DNA of 64,000 nt from Mariniradius saccharolyticus AK6. Its GTDB lineage: Bacteria > Bacteroidota > Bacteroidia > Cytophagales > Cyclobacteriaceae. Under the pieces are notes generated by a model. That model saw nothing but the letters and a program-made list of their open reading frames with translations. It was not told where the DNA came from and did no database searches. The DNA is taken from positions 62,001 to 126,000 of the forward strand of contig NZ_AMZY02000001.1 of assembly GCF_000330725.2 (NCBI RefSeq), read 5' to 3'. How positions within the stretch are numbered: the first letter of the stretch is position 1; each line of letters opens with the position of its first letter. The position numbers and the translations under genes were made by a program. Shown here piece after piece: positions 27,230-35,701 of the stretch.

Positions 27230-28576
27230 GTGCTGACTTTCGCATCAAATACCTTCAAACATGGAGTCCATCCGCCCGAAAACAAGGATGAGACCAACAA
27301 GCTGCCTATCCGACAGTTTCCCTTCGCGCCTGTGATCATCCTGCCCATGACGCAGCATATCGGCAAGCCAGCCGTTCCCGTAGTCCGGGAAGGCCAAGAA
27401 GTGGCTAGGGGGCAATTGGTCGCCAAGGCGGACGGATACATGTCGGTGCCCATGCATGCGCCCGTATCCGGAACAGTCCGAAAGATCACCAATGTACCAT
27501 TGATTGGCGGGCTGGTGTCGACAGGCATTTTCATCGAACCCTTTCCTTTTTCGGGACAGGAGGTCCTGGAAGGCGAGCCAATTTCACTTCACGCAAGTCC
27601 AGAAAAGATCCTCCAAGGTATTCAAGACGCAGGTATCGTTGGATTGGGTGGGGCGGCATTCCCCACGCACGTCAAGCTGAAAATCCCGGAAGGTAAAAAT
27701 TGCGAATACCTGATCATCAATGGTATCGAATGCGAGCCCTACCTGACGACCGACCACCGTGTCATGCTGGAGCAGTCGGATGATATTTTCATCGGCATCA
27801 GGTATTTGCTCAAAGCGACATCCGCCAAGAAAGTGCTCATCGGCATTGAAGCCAACAAACAGGACGCAGCAGACCTGCTGAGTTCCAAAACCCCCATAGA
27901 TCTTCCGATTCAAGTCAAAGTCGTCCCTGTCAAGTACCCCCAAGGTGCGGAAAAAATGCTTATCACGGCCCTTACGGGATTTGAAGTACCCTCAGGGGGA
28001 TTACCGATTGATGTAGGCGCTGTCGTTGTCAATGTGGCGACCACCGCGGAAATCGGAAGATTGCTTCCCCACGGAAGGGGCATTCAGGAGCGTGTGGTAA
28101 CCATCACCGGTCCTGGCATCAAAAAGAAAGGAAATAACCTTATTCCGATAGGAACACCCTTGCGCTATGTATTGGAGCAGGTCGGAGCGGTGGAAAATAT
28201 CAGCGAAGTCTACATGGGCGGACCCATGATGGGCGTTTCCGCGTCCAATTTGGACATTTCGATCACCAAAGGAACTTCGGGGATCGTCGTCTTTGGCGAT
28301 GATAACCTGAAAAAGATTGACAAAATCTATCCATGCATCAAGTGCGGTGCCTGTGTAGACGCATGCCCCATTTCCCTCAATCCCTCGCGTTTGGGTATTT
28401 TGGCCAAAAACGAGGCCTATGACCTGATGGCTGAGCAATACCATCTGTTGGATTGCTTTGAGTGCGGATCATGCTCTTACGTTTGCCCATCCAATATCCC
28501 GCTGGTACAATACTTCCGATTGGCAAAAGGAATCGTCAGAAAAAGAAAGGCCGCAAAACCCACCGTCCATGCTTAG
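27230..28576 (+). CDS. rnfC: Rnf electron-transport complex subunit C
   Basis: 448 residues if the GTG at 27230 is used (VLTFASNTFKHGVHPPENK, matching the TFxGGxHPPExK start of RnfC/RsxC); an ATG at 27185 would overlap the PFOR gene by 41 nt. RnfC is the peripheral NADH/FMN and 4Fe-4S subunit of the ion-pumping ferredoxin:NAD+ oxidoreductase. Seen here: GLGGAAFPTHVKL, NGIECEPYLTTDHR, and two 4Fe-4S motifs CIKCGACVDACPISLNP and CFECGSCSYVCPSNIPL. It starts 4 nt after PFOR and overlaps rnfD by 8 nt. Confidence 0.95.
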   Translation: MLTFASNTFKHGVHPPENKDETNKLPIRQFPFAPVIILPMTQHIGKPAVPVVREGQEVARGQLVAKADGYMSVPMHAPVSGTVRKITNVPLIGGLVSTGIFIEPFPFSGQEVLEGEPISLHASPEKILQGIQDAGIVGLGGAAFPTHVKLKIPEGKNCEYLIINGIECEPYLTTDHRVMLEQSDDIFIGIRYLLKATSAKKVLIGIEANKQDAADLLSSKTPIDLPIQVKVVPVKYPQGAEKMLITALTGFEVPSGGLPIDVGAVVVNVATTAEIGRLLPHGRGIQERVVTITGPGIKKKGNNLIPIGTPLRYVLEQVGAVENISEVYMGGPMMGVSASNLDISITKGTSGIVVFGDDNLKKIDKIYPCIKCGACVDACPISLNPSRLGILAKNEAYDLMAEQYHLLDCFECGSCSYVCPSNIPLVQYFRLAKGIVRKRKAAKPTVHA

Positions 28577-29582
28577 CAAGACCCTCCATATCAGCAGTTC
28601 TCCCCATATCAACAAGGGCATCAGCACTGACACGATCATGCGAAACGTGGTCTATGCACTGCTGCCCATGGTCGTGTTTGCGGTCTATGCCTTTGGAACC
28701 AATGCCCTTTTCGTCATCCTTGCTTCTTTGGTCGCTTGTGTGGGCACCGAGCACTTGTTATGCGTTTGGTCAGGCAAGCCAAGCACAATCTCCGATGGAT
28801 CGGCAGTGATTACGGGTTTACTGCTAGGGCTGACCCTGCCACCGATTTTCCCGATTTGGATGACCATCATTGGCGGCATTCTTTCAATCGCTTTGGGCAA
28901 ATTTGTCTTTGGTGGCTTGGGCAGCAATCCATTCAATCCAGCTTTGGTCGGTCGGGCATTCCTGCAAGCCGCATTCCCCGTAGCGATTACGACTTGGTAT
29001 CCTGCATTTTCCGAAGGAAGGTTCACCAACTTTTCGGGTTCCGTTTTTGCATTTCCGTTTTCCACTCCTATCGTGGACGGAATCACGGGAGCCACGCCCC
29101 TATCTGCTTTCAAATTTGACAAAGTGACGGCAGACAGCATGGACCTTGCTCTTGGCCTCGTCAGTGGTTCAATAGGCGAAACATCCGCATTGCTGATTGC
29201 CTTGGGAGGGATTTACCTCATCACCCGCAAGATGATGAACTGGCGCATTCCGGTTTCAATCTTGGGGACCGTGTTTGTCCTCAGTGGTATCCTTTTCCTC
29301 ATCGACCCAAAACTCTATCCATCCCCATTCTTCATGCTCTTTTCAGGAGGCTTGATGCTCGGAGCGATGTTCATGGCCACAGACATGGTAGGCTCGCCAA
29401 TCACGCCTTTGGGTGTAGTCATCTATGGGGTATTTATCGGCTTGTTGGTCGTGGTGATCAGGATTTGGGGAGGATTGCCGGAAGGTGTCATGTACGCGAT
29501 CCTGCTCGGCAATGCCCTTTCTCCCCAAATAGACAACCTGATCAGACCGCGGATCTACGGCACCAAAAAAACCAAACCATGA
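28569..29582 (+). CDS. rnfD: Rnf complex subunit D
   Basis: 337 residues from the ATG at 28569 (MLSKTLHISSSPHINKG), overlapping rnfC by 8 nt; earlier in-frame starts lie inside rnfC. An integral membrane subunit with about nine helices, homologous to NqrB. The covalent FMN site is the Thr of DGITGATPLSAFK (about residue 174). Other family features are GGLGSNPFNPALVGRAFLQAAFP and ATDMVGSPITPLGVVIYGV. It takes part in electron transfer coupled to Na+ or H+ movement. The next gene overlaps by ATGA. Confidence 0.96.
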   Translation: MLSKTLHISSSPHINKGISTDTIMRNVVYALLPMVVFAVYAFGTNALFVILASLVACVGTEHLLCVWSGKPSTISDGSAVITGLLLGLTLPPIFPIWMTIIGGILSIALGKFVFGGLGSNPFNPALVGRAFLQAAFPVAITTWYPAFSEGRFTNFSGSVFAFPFSTPIVDGITGATPLSAFKFDKVTADSMDLALGLVSGSIGETSALLIALGGIYLITRKMMNWRIPVSILGTVFVLSGILFLIDPKLYPSPFFMLFSGGLMLGAMFMATDMVGSPITPLGVVIYGVFIGLLVVVIRIWGGLPEGVMYAILLGNALSPQIDNLIRPRIYGTKKTKP

Positions 29583-30280
29583 GCCAACAACAAACCATAT
29601 CGACACCGAGCACCGCAGATACCAGCAGCAAGAAAATGCTGACGGCTATGGTGGGTATTGGGGTGATCTGTGCCTTGTTGATTGTCTTGGTCTACGATGG
29701 GACCAAGGAAAGGATCGAGCAGCTACGGGCGGAAGCCTTGGAAAAAGCGGTATTCAGGGTTCTTCCGGGCGTCAGCAGTTCGCAGATGTTTGAATTGGGA
29801 GCCGATGGGGTATTCAAACCAGTAAACAAACCCGAGGGAAAAAACCCAATCGTCTTTGCAGGCTATAATGATACGGGCGAATTTTTGGGCGTTGCGATCG
29901 AAGGCAGCGGACAGGGATACGCAGACATCATTCGGATACTTTACGGTTACAGTCCAGAAACCCAAACCATCGTCGGCTTCTATGTTTTGGAAAGCAAGGA
30001 AACGCCCGGACTCGGAGACAAAATCGAAAAGGTAGACCATTTCCTGGCCAATTTCACCGAACTCTCAGCCAAGCTTACGGCTGACTTTTCGAAAATCGAA
30101 AACCAAATCATCCCGGTAAAACAAGGTGCAAAATCGAATCCATGGGAAGTAGAAGGCATCACAGGCGCCACGATCTCCTCGCGCGCCATTGGTAACATCA
30201 TTGGCGAAAGCACCGCAACGATGGTTCCTTTAATTTTCGCCCAAAAAGAAAGTTTCAAGAAAAATCCTGACCAAAAATGA
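29579..30280 (+). CDS. rnfG: Rnf complex subunit G
   Basis: 233 residues from the ATG at 29579, overlapping the rnfD stop (ATGA); the longer frame from 29465 is inside rnfD. One N-terminal helix (KMLTAMVGIGVICALLIVLVYDGTKERI) anchors a periplasmic FMN domain. The flavinylation motif is GITGATISSRAI with the modified Thr at about residue 197; GYGYxxD/E-like GQGYADIIRILYGYSPETQTIVGFYVLESKETPGLGDKI is the family core. FMN would be attached by an ApbE-type transferase, which is not in this window. Confidence 0.95.
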   Translation: MSQQQTISTPSTADTSSKKMLTAMVGIGVICALLIVLVYDGTKERIEQLRAEALEKAVFRVLPGVSSSQMFELGADGVFKPVNKPEGKNPIVFAGYNDTGEFLGVAIEGSGQGYADIIRILYGYSPETQTIVGFYVLESKETPGLGDKIEKVDHFLANFTELSAKLTADFSKIENQIIPVKQGAKSNPWEVEGITGATISSRAIGNIIGESTATMVPLIFAQKESFKKNPDQK

Positions 30281-30918
30281 GCGCAGGCATCACCAAACAT
30301 ACCGAACCAAAAGCGGATCCCAGCAGCACCGATGAGTTCATCAAAGGGCTTTGGCGGGAAAATCCTGTGTTCGTACAGGTTGTGGGCATGTGCCCAACTT
30401 TGGCAGTTTCCAATTCAGCCCAAAATGCCCTTGCGATGGGCTTGGCGACCGCCTTTGTCCTCGTGATGTCCAACATCCTGGTTTCAGCCTTGCGCAATTT
30501 TATCCCTAAGGAAGTCAGGATCGCCTCGTTCATCCTGGTCATAGCGACTTTCGTGACGATCGTTGATTACGCCATTCAGGCGATCAGTGTGGATTTGCAC
30601 AAGAACCTCGGGGCATTTATCGCCCTAATCGTAGTCAACTGCATTATCCTGAGCCGGGCCGAAGCTTTTGCTTCCAAAAACGGCATCGGCAAATCCATCC
30701 TCGACGCGATGGGCATGGGATTGGGCTTCGTATTTGCATTGTTTTGCCTTGGCGCGGTGCGGGAGATCCTAGGTAACGGGACGCTGTTTGGTATAGCCGT
30801 TTTGCCGGAATCCTTCGAAAAATGGATCATCATGATCCTGCCGGCAGGCGGATTCTTCACCTTGGCGGCTTGGCTGCTGCTGTTCAATTTCTTCAAACTC
30901 AAAAAGGCAAAAGCATGA
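30277..30918 (+). CDS. rnfE: Rnf complex subunit E
   Basis: 213 residues, six transmembrane helices, homologous to NqrD. The start overlaps the rnfG stop by ATGA. Family features: FIKGLWRENPVFVQVVGMCPTLAVSNSAQNALAMG, RIASFILVIATFVTIVDYAIQA, NCIILSRAEAFAS. RnfE and RnfA form an inverted pair in the membrane; the Cys residues in MCPTLAV and NCIILSRA bind an intramembrane [2Fe-2S] cluster together with those of RnfA. Followed by rnfA with an ATGA overlap. Confidence 0.96.
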   Translation: MSAGITKHTEPKADPSSTDEFIKGLWRENPVFVQVVGMCPTLAVSNSAQNALAMGLATAFVLVMSNILVSALRNFIPKEVRIASFILVIATFVTIVDYAIQAISVDLHKNLGAFIALIVVNCIILSRAEAFASKNGIGKSILDAMGMGLGFVFALFCLGAVREILGNGTLFGIAVLPESFEKWIIMILPAGGFFTLAAWLLLFNFFKLKKAKA

Positions 30919-31493
30919 ATACCGAATCCTACTGGACCATATTGATCAACGCCAGCCTCGTCAACAACTTTGTTTTGGCATACTTTCTCGGTATTTGCCC
31001 TTTTCTGGGGGTTTCGGGAAAAATGGAAACCGCGTCCAAAATGGGCGGCGCAGTTACGTTTGTCATGCTCATCAGTTCGGTGTGTGCCTACGGAATACAT
31101 GCCCTCTTGGTGGCGATCAATGCTCCATTTCTGGAATTGATCAGCTACATCGTCGTGATCGCCGCCACCGTGCAATTGGTCGAGATGTTTATCAAAAAAA
31201 TGAGCCCTGCACTCTTCCGGGCATTGGGCATTTTCCTCCCCCTCATCACGACCAACTGTGCGATTTTGGGTTTGGCGCTTTTCCAGACTTCAAAGGGCTA
31301 TGACCTGGGCCAAAGCTTGATCTTTGCCATCGGCGCGGGTTTGGGTTTCACGCTCGCCTTGGTATTGATGGCGGGAATCAGGGAGCAGTTGGAATATGCG
31401 GAAGTGCCAGACGTGGTCAAGGGAACTGCCCTCACACTGTTGGCAGCAGGATTGCTCTCGCTCACGTTTATGGGATTTTCGGGCTTGGGATAA
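30915..31493 (+). CDS. rnfA: Rnf complex subunit A
   Basis: 192 residues from the ATG at 30915 (MNTESYWTILINASLVNNFVLAYFLGICPFLGVSG), overlapping the rnfE stop by ATGA; earlier starts lie inside rnfE. Six helices, homologous to NqrE. The two cluster cysteines are in GICPFLGVSG and TTNCAILGLALF. It pairs with RnfE around the membrane [2Fe-2S] centre that carries electrons across the membrane. A small Cys-rich membrane protein follows after 11 nt. Confidence 0.96.
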   Translation: MNTESYWTILINASLVNNFVLAYFLGICPFLGVSGKMETASKMGGAVTFVMLISSVCAYGIHALLVAINAPFLELISYIVVIAATVQLVEMFIKKMSPALFRALGIFLPLITTNCAILGLALFQTSKGYDLGQSLIFAIGAGLGFTLALVLMAGIREQLEYAEVPDVVKGTALTLLAAGLLSLTFMGFSGLG

Positions 31494-31504
31494 AAGGGAA
31501 AACC

Positions 31505-31723
31505 ATGGAAAACATTTGGACATATCTCCTCGCCATCATCGCCGTCATCGGCATCATGCTGCTGTGGGTTTGGGTACAATCCCAATGGCGGGAGACCTTT
31601 TCGGAAAACATCTCTGATCCCGATGTCCTTGCCGAGCGAAGAAGCTGCGGCAACTGCGGATGCACCAAAGTGTGCAACAAGAAACAATCAAATCAAGCAT
31701 CCATCCACCAAAAAACGATATAG
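31505..31723 (+). CDS. Small membrane protein with four clustered Cys, NqrM-like layout
   Basis: 72 residues: one N-terminal transmembrane helix (WTYLLAIIAVIGIMLLWVWVQ) and a cytosolic tail with C48, C51, C53 and C57 (RRSCGNCGCTKVCNKK). NqrM, the maturation factor of Na+-NQR, has the same plan (a short anchor then four cysteines) and is thought to deliver iron to the NqrD/NqrE membrane centre; RnfE/RnfA are homologues of NqrD/NqrE. The gene lies 11 nt after rnfA and its 3' end abuts the reductase gene (2 nt). I infer an assembly role for the Rnf [2Fe-2S] centre, but sequence identity to NqrM is not evident to me. Confidence 0.75.
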   Translation: MENIWTYLLAIIAVIGIMLLWVWVQSQWRETFSENISDPDVLAERRSCGNCGCTKVCNKKQSNQASIHQKTI

Positions 31724-31725
31724 CC

Positions 31726-32583
31726 ATGTCTTACCTATCTGATCTTGATACCAGCAAACAATACAAGGCCAAGGTGAAAAAAACCAAAAGGCTCACCCCG
31801 ACCAATGTGGAAGAAATCCGCGAAATCCAACTGGAGATCAACAGTCCCGAATTTAAGGTCGAGGTGGACCAAAGTTTTGGGGTACTGGTTTACCACAAAA
31901 GCGACTTCGGCAACACCTACCACCACCGCCTCTACAGCGTGGCGGATATTCCAGAACATTCGACGGGAAAATCGCTCATCACGATGCTTGTAAAGCGCTG
32001 CTTTTATGTAGATGATTTCAGCGGGGAAATGTATCCGGGCATCGGTTCCAACTACCTCTGCGACCGGCACGAAGGCGATGAAATCACCGTTACGGGACCG
32101 TTTGAATTGCCATTCAAAGTGCCGGACGACAAAAACGCCAACATGATACTCATCGGAATGGGTACGGGAATCGCGCCCTTCCGCGCCTTTATCAAGCATG
32201 TCTACAGCCAAGAGAAAGAATGGAAAGGAAAAATCCGCCTGTTTTACGGAGCAAAAAGCGGTCTTGAATTGCTTTACCTGAATGACAAGGACGGCGACCT
32301 GACCAACTATTATGACAAAGGAACCTTTGAGGCCTTTCATGCCCTCAGCGCGCGGCCTCATTGGCAGGATCCAATTTTGTTGGACCAAGCCATCGAGCAG
32401 CGTGCGGAGGAAATCCTCGAGATGCTGGGTTCAGCCAACACCTATATCTACATCGCCGGCTACGAAAAGGTCAAAGAAAAACTCAACAAGGCCTTCATCA
32501 GTATCCTTGGCTCCAAGGAAAAATGGGAAAACCGTAAAGCAGAGCTGATTGCAGGGAAGAAATGGGCGGAGGTGATTTATTAG
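31726..32583 (+). CDS. Ferredoxin-NAD(P) reductase-type flavoprotein
   Basis: 285 residues from the ATG at 31726 (an upstream in-frame start at 31660 would sit inside the small Cys protein gene). FAD-binding domain with HHRLYSVAD (RxYS motif), GSNYLCD, then the NAD(P) domain with GMGTGIAPFRAFIKH and LFYGAK, ending YIAGYEKVKEKLNKAF and WAEVIY. It resembles plant-type/cyanobacterial FNR more than the adrenodoxin type. It probably moves electrons between ferredoxin and NADP(H), in parallel with the Rnf route to NAD(H). It sits 2 nt after the small Cys membrane protein. Confidence 0.9.
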   Translation: MSYLSDLDTSKQYKAKVKKTKRLTPTNVEEIREIQLEINSPEFKVEVDQSFGVLVYHKSDFGNTYHHRLYSVADIPEHSTGKSLITMLVKRCFYVDDFSGEMYPGIGSNYLCDRHEGDEITVTGPFELPFKVPDDKNANMILIGMGTGIAPFRAFIKHVYSQEKEWKGKIRLFYGAKSGLELLYLNDKDGDLTNYYDKGTFEAFHALSARPHWQDPILLDQAIEQRAEEILEMLGSANTYIYIAGYEKVKEKLNKAFISILGSKEKWENRKAELIAGKKWAEVIY

Positions 32584-32830
32584 ACTTGAGACATGAAACG
32601 CAAGATATAAGACGTGAGATGTGAGATTTGAGACACGTCATTGCGAGGAGCGACGGAAATGATTTAAAGAACAGAGAAAGCTTTGCCGCGACGAAGCAAT
32701 CTCTTTCAATCGATCGGCTGTGCTTCTTCTCCAGAAGCAGTACGCCACATAAATCAGCACCAATCCTGCTTTCGAAAAAGCGGGATAACCTCGAGTACCG
32801 AATAACCAATAACTAATAACAAGTCAACTA
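32584..32830. repeat. Cluster of intergenic repeats between the reductase gene and rnfB
   Basis: Three types lie in a row. First, GACTTGAGACATGAA...GATTTGAGACAC (32582-32636), related to the heptamer family. Second, at 32636-32707, CGTCATTGCGAGGAGCGACG ... GCGACGAAGCAATCTC, which looks like a REP-type unit split by ~30 bases. Third, CGAATAACCAATAACTAATAAC (32799-32820), the reverse strand of the TTGGTTATTGG repeat seen at 53512. A hairpin with CGAA loop (CCTGCTTT/AAAGCGGG) lies at 32765-32784. No gene is seen here. Confidence 0.75.
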
Positions 32831-32840
32831 AATCCACGCC

Positions 32841-33704
32841 ATGACCATCATCACCGCATTATTGGCACTTGGGGGCTTGACCCTACTCTTGGCGCTGATG
32901 CTCATCCTCGCCAACAAGAAGCTCTACGTCTACGAAGACCCGAGGATCGACGTCGTCGAGAGCATGCTTCCCCATGCCAACTGCGGTGCCTGTGGATATC
33001 CGGGTTGCAGACCCTTTGCAGAGGCCTTGGTCAAAGGTGATATGAGTCCTGCCAAATGCACGGTCAACAGCGAAGACGGCAGGCAGGCCATTGCCGCTTA
33101 CCTGGGCGTCGATGCGGGTGCAGAGGAAAAGCGGGTCGCCCGGCTCGCCTGTGCCGGCGGCTTCAACGTGGCCATCAACCGCGCCAAATATGCGGGCATT
33201 TCCTCCTGCAGGGGCGAGGCACTGATTTCGGGTGGGGGAAAAGGCTGTTCTTGGGGCTGTCTCGGACATGGCGACTGCGAAAAAGTCTGTGATTTTGATG
33301 CCATCACCATGAACGCCTTCGGAATCCCCGTGGTGGACGAAGCGAAGTGTACCGCCTGCGGGGACTGCGTGGAAGTGTGTCCCAAAGATCTTTTTTCAAT
33401 CCATCCTGTCAGTCACCGCCTTTGGGTAGCCTGCAAAAGTCTGGAAGCGGGGGATGCCGTTTTGGAAGATTGCGAAGTGGGCTGTACCGCCTGCGGCAAA
33501 TGCGCCATGGATGCCCCCAACCTGATCTCCATGGTCCAAAACCTTCCACTCATCGACTATTCCAAAAACCACCAAACCAAAACGCCTATCCAACGCTGCC
33601 CTACCGGTGCCATCGTATGGCTGGAATCGGACGGCAACGTCACCAAAGGCCCCGAAAGTAAAAAGATCATCCGAAAGGGAAGGCTGCGGGTTGGGGAGAG
33701 TTGA
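32841..33704 (+). CDS. rnfB: Rnf complex subunit B
   Basis: 287 residues. N-terminal membrane anchor (MTIITALLALGGLTLLLALMLILANKKLYVYEDPRI), then the Fe-S domain with C48, C51, C56 and C73 (ANCGACGYPGC), the CSWGCLGHGDCEKVCDFDAI motif, a ferredoxin pair CTACGDCVEVCP and CTACGKCAMDAPN with CP later (IQRCPTGAI). RnfB accepts electrons from reduced ferredoxin and passes them into the complex. Here it stands last, about 260 nt after the reductase gene beyond a repeat cluster, rather than inside the C-D-G-E-A block. CGKCAMDAPNLI lacks the usual CxxxCP spacing after its third Cys. Confidence 0.95.
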   Translation: MTIITALLALGGLTLLLALMLILANKKLYVYEDPRIDVVESMLPHANCGACGYPGCRPFAEALVKGDMSPAKCTVNSEDGRQAIAAYLGVDAGAEEKRVARLACAGGFNVAINRAKYAGISSCRGEALISGGGKGCSWGCLGHGDCEKVCDFDAITMNAFGIPVVDEAKCTACGDCVEVCPKDLFSIHPVSHRLWVACKSLEAGDAVLEDCEVGCTACGKCAMDAPNLISMVQNLPLIDYSKNHQTKTPIQRCPTGAIVWLESDGNVTKGPESKKIIRKGRLRVGES

Positions 33705-33791
33705 GGCAAAAGGAATAATTGTGGCAGGTTTTTCGGAATGAAAAAAGTTGATTCCTCGAATACCGACAAGCGATGGCTGCCTGTCCAAATA

Positions 33792-35462
33792 TCACTTCAT
33801 TTCGGAAACTACATCGTGTATTGTATCCCGCCTGCTGATTTCACCGATTTGCTCTTCGAGGTGAACCTTTCTCAGAATATCCCTCACTTCAGAATGTGCC
33901 CCAACAACCCGAAGTGTTTTCTTGGTCTCCTTCAGCTTTTCGGCAATCTTGAAGAATGTTTTCGCCCCAGTGACATCGACAAAAGGCGCTGAGCTCAGAT
34001 CGACGATCACCGTCTTTATGGAGGGATCGGCGCTGAGATCCAAGACTCGGTTCTCGACAAATTCCGCATTGTAATAGAGAATACTGGAATCCACCCTCAG
34101 AATCTTGATTCCTGGAATCTCCACATTTGTTGGGTTCCTTTCAATGTTAGAATAAACCTCCGTGCCAGGAATCATACCCAAAACAGGAATCTTGGGATTT
34201 TTCGATTTCACGATCATTGCCAGGATTGAAAAAATCGCCGAAATAAGCACCCCTTTCAATATTCCGAAAAGCAACACACAACCCAAGGCCACCATGGCAA
34301 TCCAAAACTCACTTTTCTTGATTCCATAGATCTCCTTGAGCGCTTTGATTTTGATCAATCCCAAAACAGCATCCAGCACTACCGCTGCCAATAAGACTTC
34401 CGGGAGATTCTTCAACAGGTCAGTCAAAAATAAGAGTATCAATATCAATACCACAGAGCAAATGATCAGCGACATCGGTGTTTTTGCACCGGCCTTGTCA
34501 TTGACAGTGGATTGGGAAAGCCCGCCGGCGACGGGATAGGCCCCGGTGAGGCTAGTGGCCAGATTGGCCATTCCCAACGACAGCAGTTCTTGCTGCGGAT
34601 CAATTTGGTAGTTGTTCTTTTCGGCAAATGTGCGCGCGACGGATACCGTCTCGACATATCCCATCAAGAAACAGCCAAGTGCAAGTCCAAAAATCCCATC
34701 GACATCCGAAAAACGCAGACTCGGCCTCTTGATTTCAGGCAAACCTGAGGGTACCTCGCCCGCCATTTGGAAGCCATATTCAGCTAATGGATAAAAGGCA
34801 AAAACCAACAAAGTCCCGATTACGACTAGCAAGGAAATCGGTCGACCCGGAAAAAACCGATGCCCCAAACGAAGTAGCGAAAATGCAATCACTCCGAAAA
34901 TCAGCACGGTCAGGTTTGTTTCACCCAAATTGGGGATCAAGTTATACATGCGGACAAAGAAGTTGCTTCCTTCCGCATGAAGGGAAAACAATTTGGGTAG
35001 TTGGGTAGAAATGATCGACAAAGCCGCACCCGCTTTGAATCCGAGTAGGATATTTTCACTGATGAAACTCATCAGGGAACTTAACTTGAAGAAATATGCC
35101 AAAATCGAGATTACAAAAATTGCGAAAGCAGTCAAGGAAGCGATGGCAATAGCCCGCTCCAAATCCCCGCCAGAAAGCACGGCTACTGAGGCCCCCACCA
35201 TGAGCGAGATGGCGGAAGTTGGGCCGACGGCAATCTGACGTCCGGTGGTAAACAAGGCAAACAACAAGCCTCCGGCAATGCAGCAATAAATCCCTACTTC
35301 GGAGGGCAAACCAGCGAGATGGGCATAGGCCATCGATTCGGGAAGTACAAATGAGGCAAGCGTGACTCCGGCAATCAAATCAAACCGAAAGGCACCCCAA
35401 TTGTATTGGGGAATCCATTGAATGATGCGGAAAACGTTGCTAACGGATAGGTTGATATTCAA
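33792..35462 (-). CDS. SulP-family anion transporter with STAS domain
   Basis: 556 residues. The start appears to be a TTG at 35462: an in-frame TAG lies two codons upstream and no ATG comes before the conserved core (WIPQYNWGAFRFDLIAGVTLASFVLPESMAYAHLAGLPSEVGIYC). About ten to twelve membrane helices include GPTSAISLMVGA and GGLSQSTVNDKAGAKTPMS. The C-terminal STAS domain (~450-556) has VIVDLSSAPFVDVTGAKTFF. The family carries sulfate, bicarbonate or carboxylates by Na+ or H+ coupling; the substrate is not clear. It is convergent with rnfB (87 nt). Confidence 0.93.
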   Translation of the reverse strand: MNINLSVSNVFRIIQWIPQYNWGAFRFDLIAGVTLASFVLPESMAYAHLAGLPSEVGIYCCIAGGLLFALFTTGRQIAVGPTSAISLMVGASVAVLSGGDLERAIAIASLTAFAIFVISILAYFFKLSSLMSFISENILLGFKAGAALSIISTQLPKLFSLHAEGSNFFVRMYNLIPNLGETNLTVLIFGVIAFSLLRLGHRFFPGRPISLLVVIGTLLVFAFYPLAEYGFQMAGEVPSGLPEIKRPSLRFSDVDGIFGLALGCFLMGYVETVSVARTFAEKNNYQIDPQQELLSLGMANLATSLTGAYPVAGGLSQSTVNDKAGAKTPMSLIICSVVLILILLFLTDLLKNLPEVLLAAVVLDAVLGLIKIKALKEIYGIKKSEFWIAMVALGCVLLFGILKGVLISAIFSILAMIVKSKNPKIPVLGMIPGTEVYSNIERNPTNVEIPGIKILRVDSSILYYNAEFVENRVLDLSADPSIKTVIVDLSSAPFVDVTGAKTFFKIAEKLKETKKTLRVVGAHSEVRDILRKVHLEEQIGEISRRDTIHDVVSEMK

Positions 35463-35701
35463 TTTCTAACATCCTTGGGCCAAAAGAAAGATAAGCATTT
35501 TTCACCATCCGGCATGAAATCCATTTGCAAAATCCACTCTTCATTTGAAACCTATCCGAACCCCTGAGATCTCCACTTTACGCTCTTTTGCAAACCTTCA
35601 TTTCACCTTCTACAAATGATATCGGCATACCAAACCATCCAAGGTGATAATGGGATTTCTCATACCCTATGCAAGCAGAAAAAACAGCGAAGGGTAGCTT
35701 A

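Noticed and set aside
32636-32707. CRISPR array or mobile-element end in the rnfB spacer
   Set aside because: Only one degenerate unit pair without regular spacers, no cas genes, and no transposase or target-site duplication.
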